Below are positions 63,022-64,000 of a stretch of DNA of 64,000 nt, one piece after another. The notes below the pieces were generated by a model. That model saw nothing but the letters and a program-made list of their open reading frames with translations. It ran no database searches and was not told the DNA's origin. Position 1 is the first letter of the stretch; each line of letters starts with the position of its first letter. The stretch is taken from positions 248,001 through 312,000 of the forward strand of contig NZ_FCNW02000003.1 of assembly GCF_001544475.1 (NCBI RefSeq). Reading direction: 5' to 3'. The stretch is from Caballeronia humi (GTDB lineage: Bacteria > Pseudomonadota > Gammaproteobacteria > Burkholderiales > Burkholderiaceae). Both the position numbers and the translations under genes were made by a program.

Positions 63022-64000
63022 TTACTTCCCGAGCGGCAACGCCCTCAACTGTTCGCGATATTCGCCGAAATCGGCGAGGAAAGCGGGATCGTCGAAACGC
63101 ATCAGGAGGCTCTGGTCGATCGTCTCGTTCAGCGCGCCGCCCGCCGCGCGCGCCTCCCGGTTGCAGACTTGCTGGAGGAAGGGGTGGTGCTCGGTGAATT
63201 CGGCATAGGAATCGACGAGCGGCGACGTGTACGCGGCGGCGGGGATATCGACTGGGCCGTCGGTTTCCAGACCGCATTCCTCCGCTTTCTGGCGCAGCCA
63301 CTCGGCCGGGATCAGCGGCAGCAGGTCCTCGGGGTTGCGCGGCGGCGTGAGGTAGCCGCCGCCGACGTTCGCATGCGCGCCCGCGAACCAGCGCTGCTCC
63401 AGCGGCAAGGCGCCGCGCGGGTTGGCGCCGAGGGTCCAGAGCGTCGGCTTGTAGAGCGAGCGGTATTCGTTCGCCGCCAGCGCGTGGAAAGCGGCTTTCG
63501 TCGTGCTGGAGAGCGTCGTGTCGTGAAATGTGTAATAGCTGGAAAAGCCAGGAATCGCGAGGCCGCCGACCGGAATCCCCAGTTCGCCGACCGTATCCCA
63601 CACGCCGACGTACTCGATATCCACCACGCGCGAATGCTGGCGTCGGTACTCGACGACCTGGTCGTCGTTCGGGCCGAGGTCACGGTCGCGATAGAGTTTG
63701 TACGCCTCGGCGACCGATTCCTCGCCCGCGTCGCGTATCAGCCCGCATTTGCGGATGAGTCCGGCCAGGCTGCGCGCGGAATAGGCGCCGCGGCTGAAGC
63801 CGAAGATGTAGATGCGCCCGCCGTCCTCATACTGCTGGCAGAGCCATGCGTAGGCGGACTTGATGTTGTCCGAGAGGCCGTCGCCGAATGCGCCGCCGAG
63901 CAGCTTGTCAGCGAGCGCGAAGAGGCCCTGTCCCTGCGTGCCGACGCCTTGCACGTAGCAGGTTTTCTGCTGCGCGGTCACCGGCGTCTTCTGAAACAGT
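63022..64000 (-). CDS. DUF2235 hydrolase (Tle1-like phospholipase effector type), 5' end outside window
   Basis: At least 326 residues; the frame is open to the window edge, so the N-terminus, with the expected first strand, is missing. The nucleophile elbow is seen in IYIFGFSRGAYSARSLAGLI (GxSxG as GFSRG), the family aspartate region in EYVGVWDTVGELG, and the histidine region in RWFAGAHANVGGGYL. DUF2235 proteins include type VI secretion phospholipase effectors (Tle1), but also others. No VgrG, PAAR or immunity lipoprotein is inside the window, so an effector role is an inference. Confidence 0.85.
   Translation of the reverse strand, partial: LFQKTPVTAQQKTCYVQGVGTQGQGLFALADKLLGGAFGDGLSDNIKSAYAWLCQQYEDGGRIYIFGFSRGAYSARSLAGLIRKCGLIRDAGEESVAEAYKLYRDRDLGPNDDQVVEYRRQHSRVVDIEYVGVWDTVGELGIPVGGLAIPGFSSYYTFHDTTLSSTTKAAFHALAANEYRSLYKPTLWTLGANPRGALPLEQRWFAGAHANVGGGYLTPPRNPEDLLPLIPAEWLRQKAEECGLETDGPVDIPAAAYTSPLVDSYAEFTEHHPFLQQVCNREARAAGGALNETIDQSLLMRFDDPAFLADFGEYREQLRALPLGK

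Overview
The window is GC-rich, densely coding DNA with the gene repertoire of a Burkholderiaceae beta-proteobacterium, most likely Paraburkholderia or Caballeronia. This rests on family recognition: a Gram-negative trimeric porin, a membrane-bound urate hydroxylase PuuD, a ssu sulfonate operon ending in a TOBE protein, many small Burkholderia-type hypothetical genes, and a large palindromic intergenic element of a kind I recall from these genera. No phage, insertion sequence, rRNA operon or CRISPR array was seen.

Layout. Positions 1-13,808 hold a purine catabolic island. It contains the end of a hydantoin/allantoin racemase gene, puuE, uraD, alc and allA in one tight operon, a DUF1579 gene, puuD and uraH on the other strand, an 8-oxoguanine deaminase, a LysR regulator and a four-gene BMP-type ABC importer. 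Together these encode urate -> 5-hydroxyisourate -> OHCU -> allantoin -> allantoate -> ureidoglycolate -> glyoxylate plus urea, with a likely purine/nucleoside uptake system. Positions 13.8-31.9 kb are mixed housekeeping: dodecin, mscL, glgX, a pspA-TPR membrane module, a class A penicillin-binding protein, a copper trio (PCuAC, CopC, DUF2946), initiator tRNA-fMet with its own promoter and terminator, an SMR pump, a run of small unknown genes, and a TetR/enoyl-CoA-hydratase pair.

At 31.9-32.6 kb lies an inverted-repeat element of about 0.73 kb that fills an intergenic gap. Positions 33.3-37.2 kb carry ssuE, ssuD, ssuC, ssuB and ssuF but no ssuA. A tandem-repeat intergenic zone (37.6-37.95 kb), dusA and tRNA-His follow. 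Just past tRNA-His is a decayed two-gene module (39.4-40.6 kb) consisting of a HEPN-like gene and a partner, both apparently frameshifted. Positions 41.7-53.2 kb are metabolic and transport genes: an Lrp/saccharopine-dehydrogenase pair, an antiporter with a small kinase, a pyridine-nucleotide-disulfide oxidoreductase, MFS, PRC-barrel, ankyrin, DUF938, EamA and LysR genes. A second tandem-repeat zone lies at 50.97-51.27 kb.

The last 10 kb hold an orphan Rieske oxygenase, a shortened copy of the inverted-repeat element, a 36-residue lysine-rich gene, a porin, a TonB receptor with a Fur-like palindrome upstream, several unknown small genes with a duplicated gene tail, and a membrane protein with two exact-length 67-residue repeats. 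That protein sits downstream of a DUF2235 (Tle1-like) hydrolase cut by the window end.
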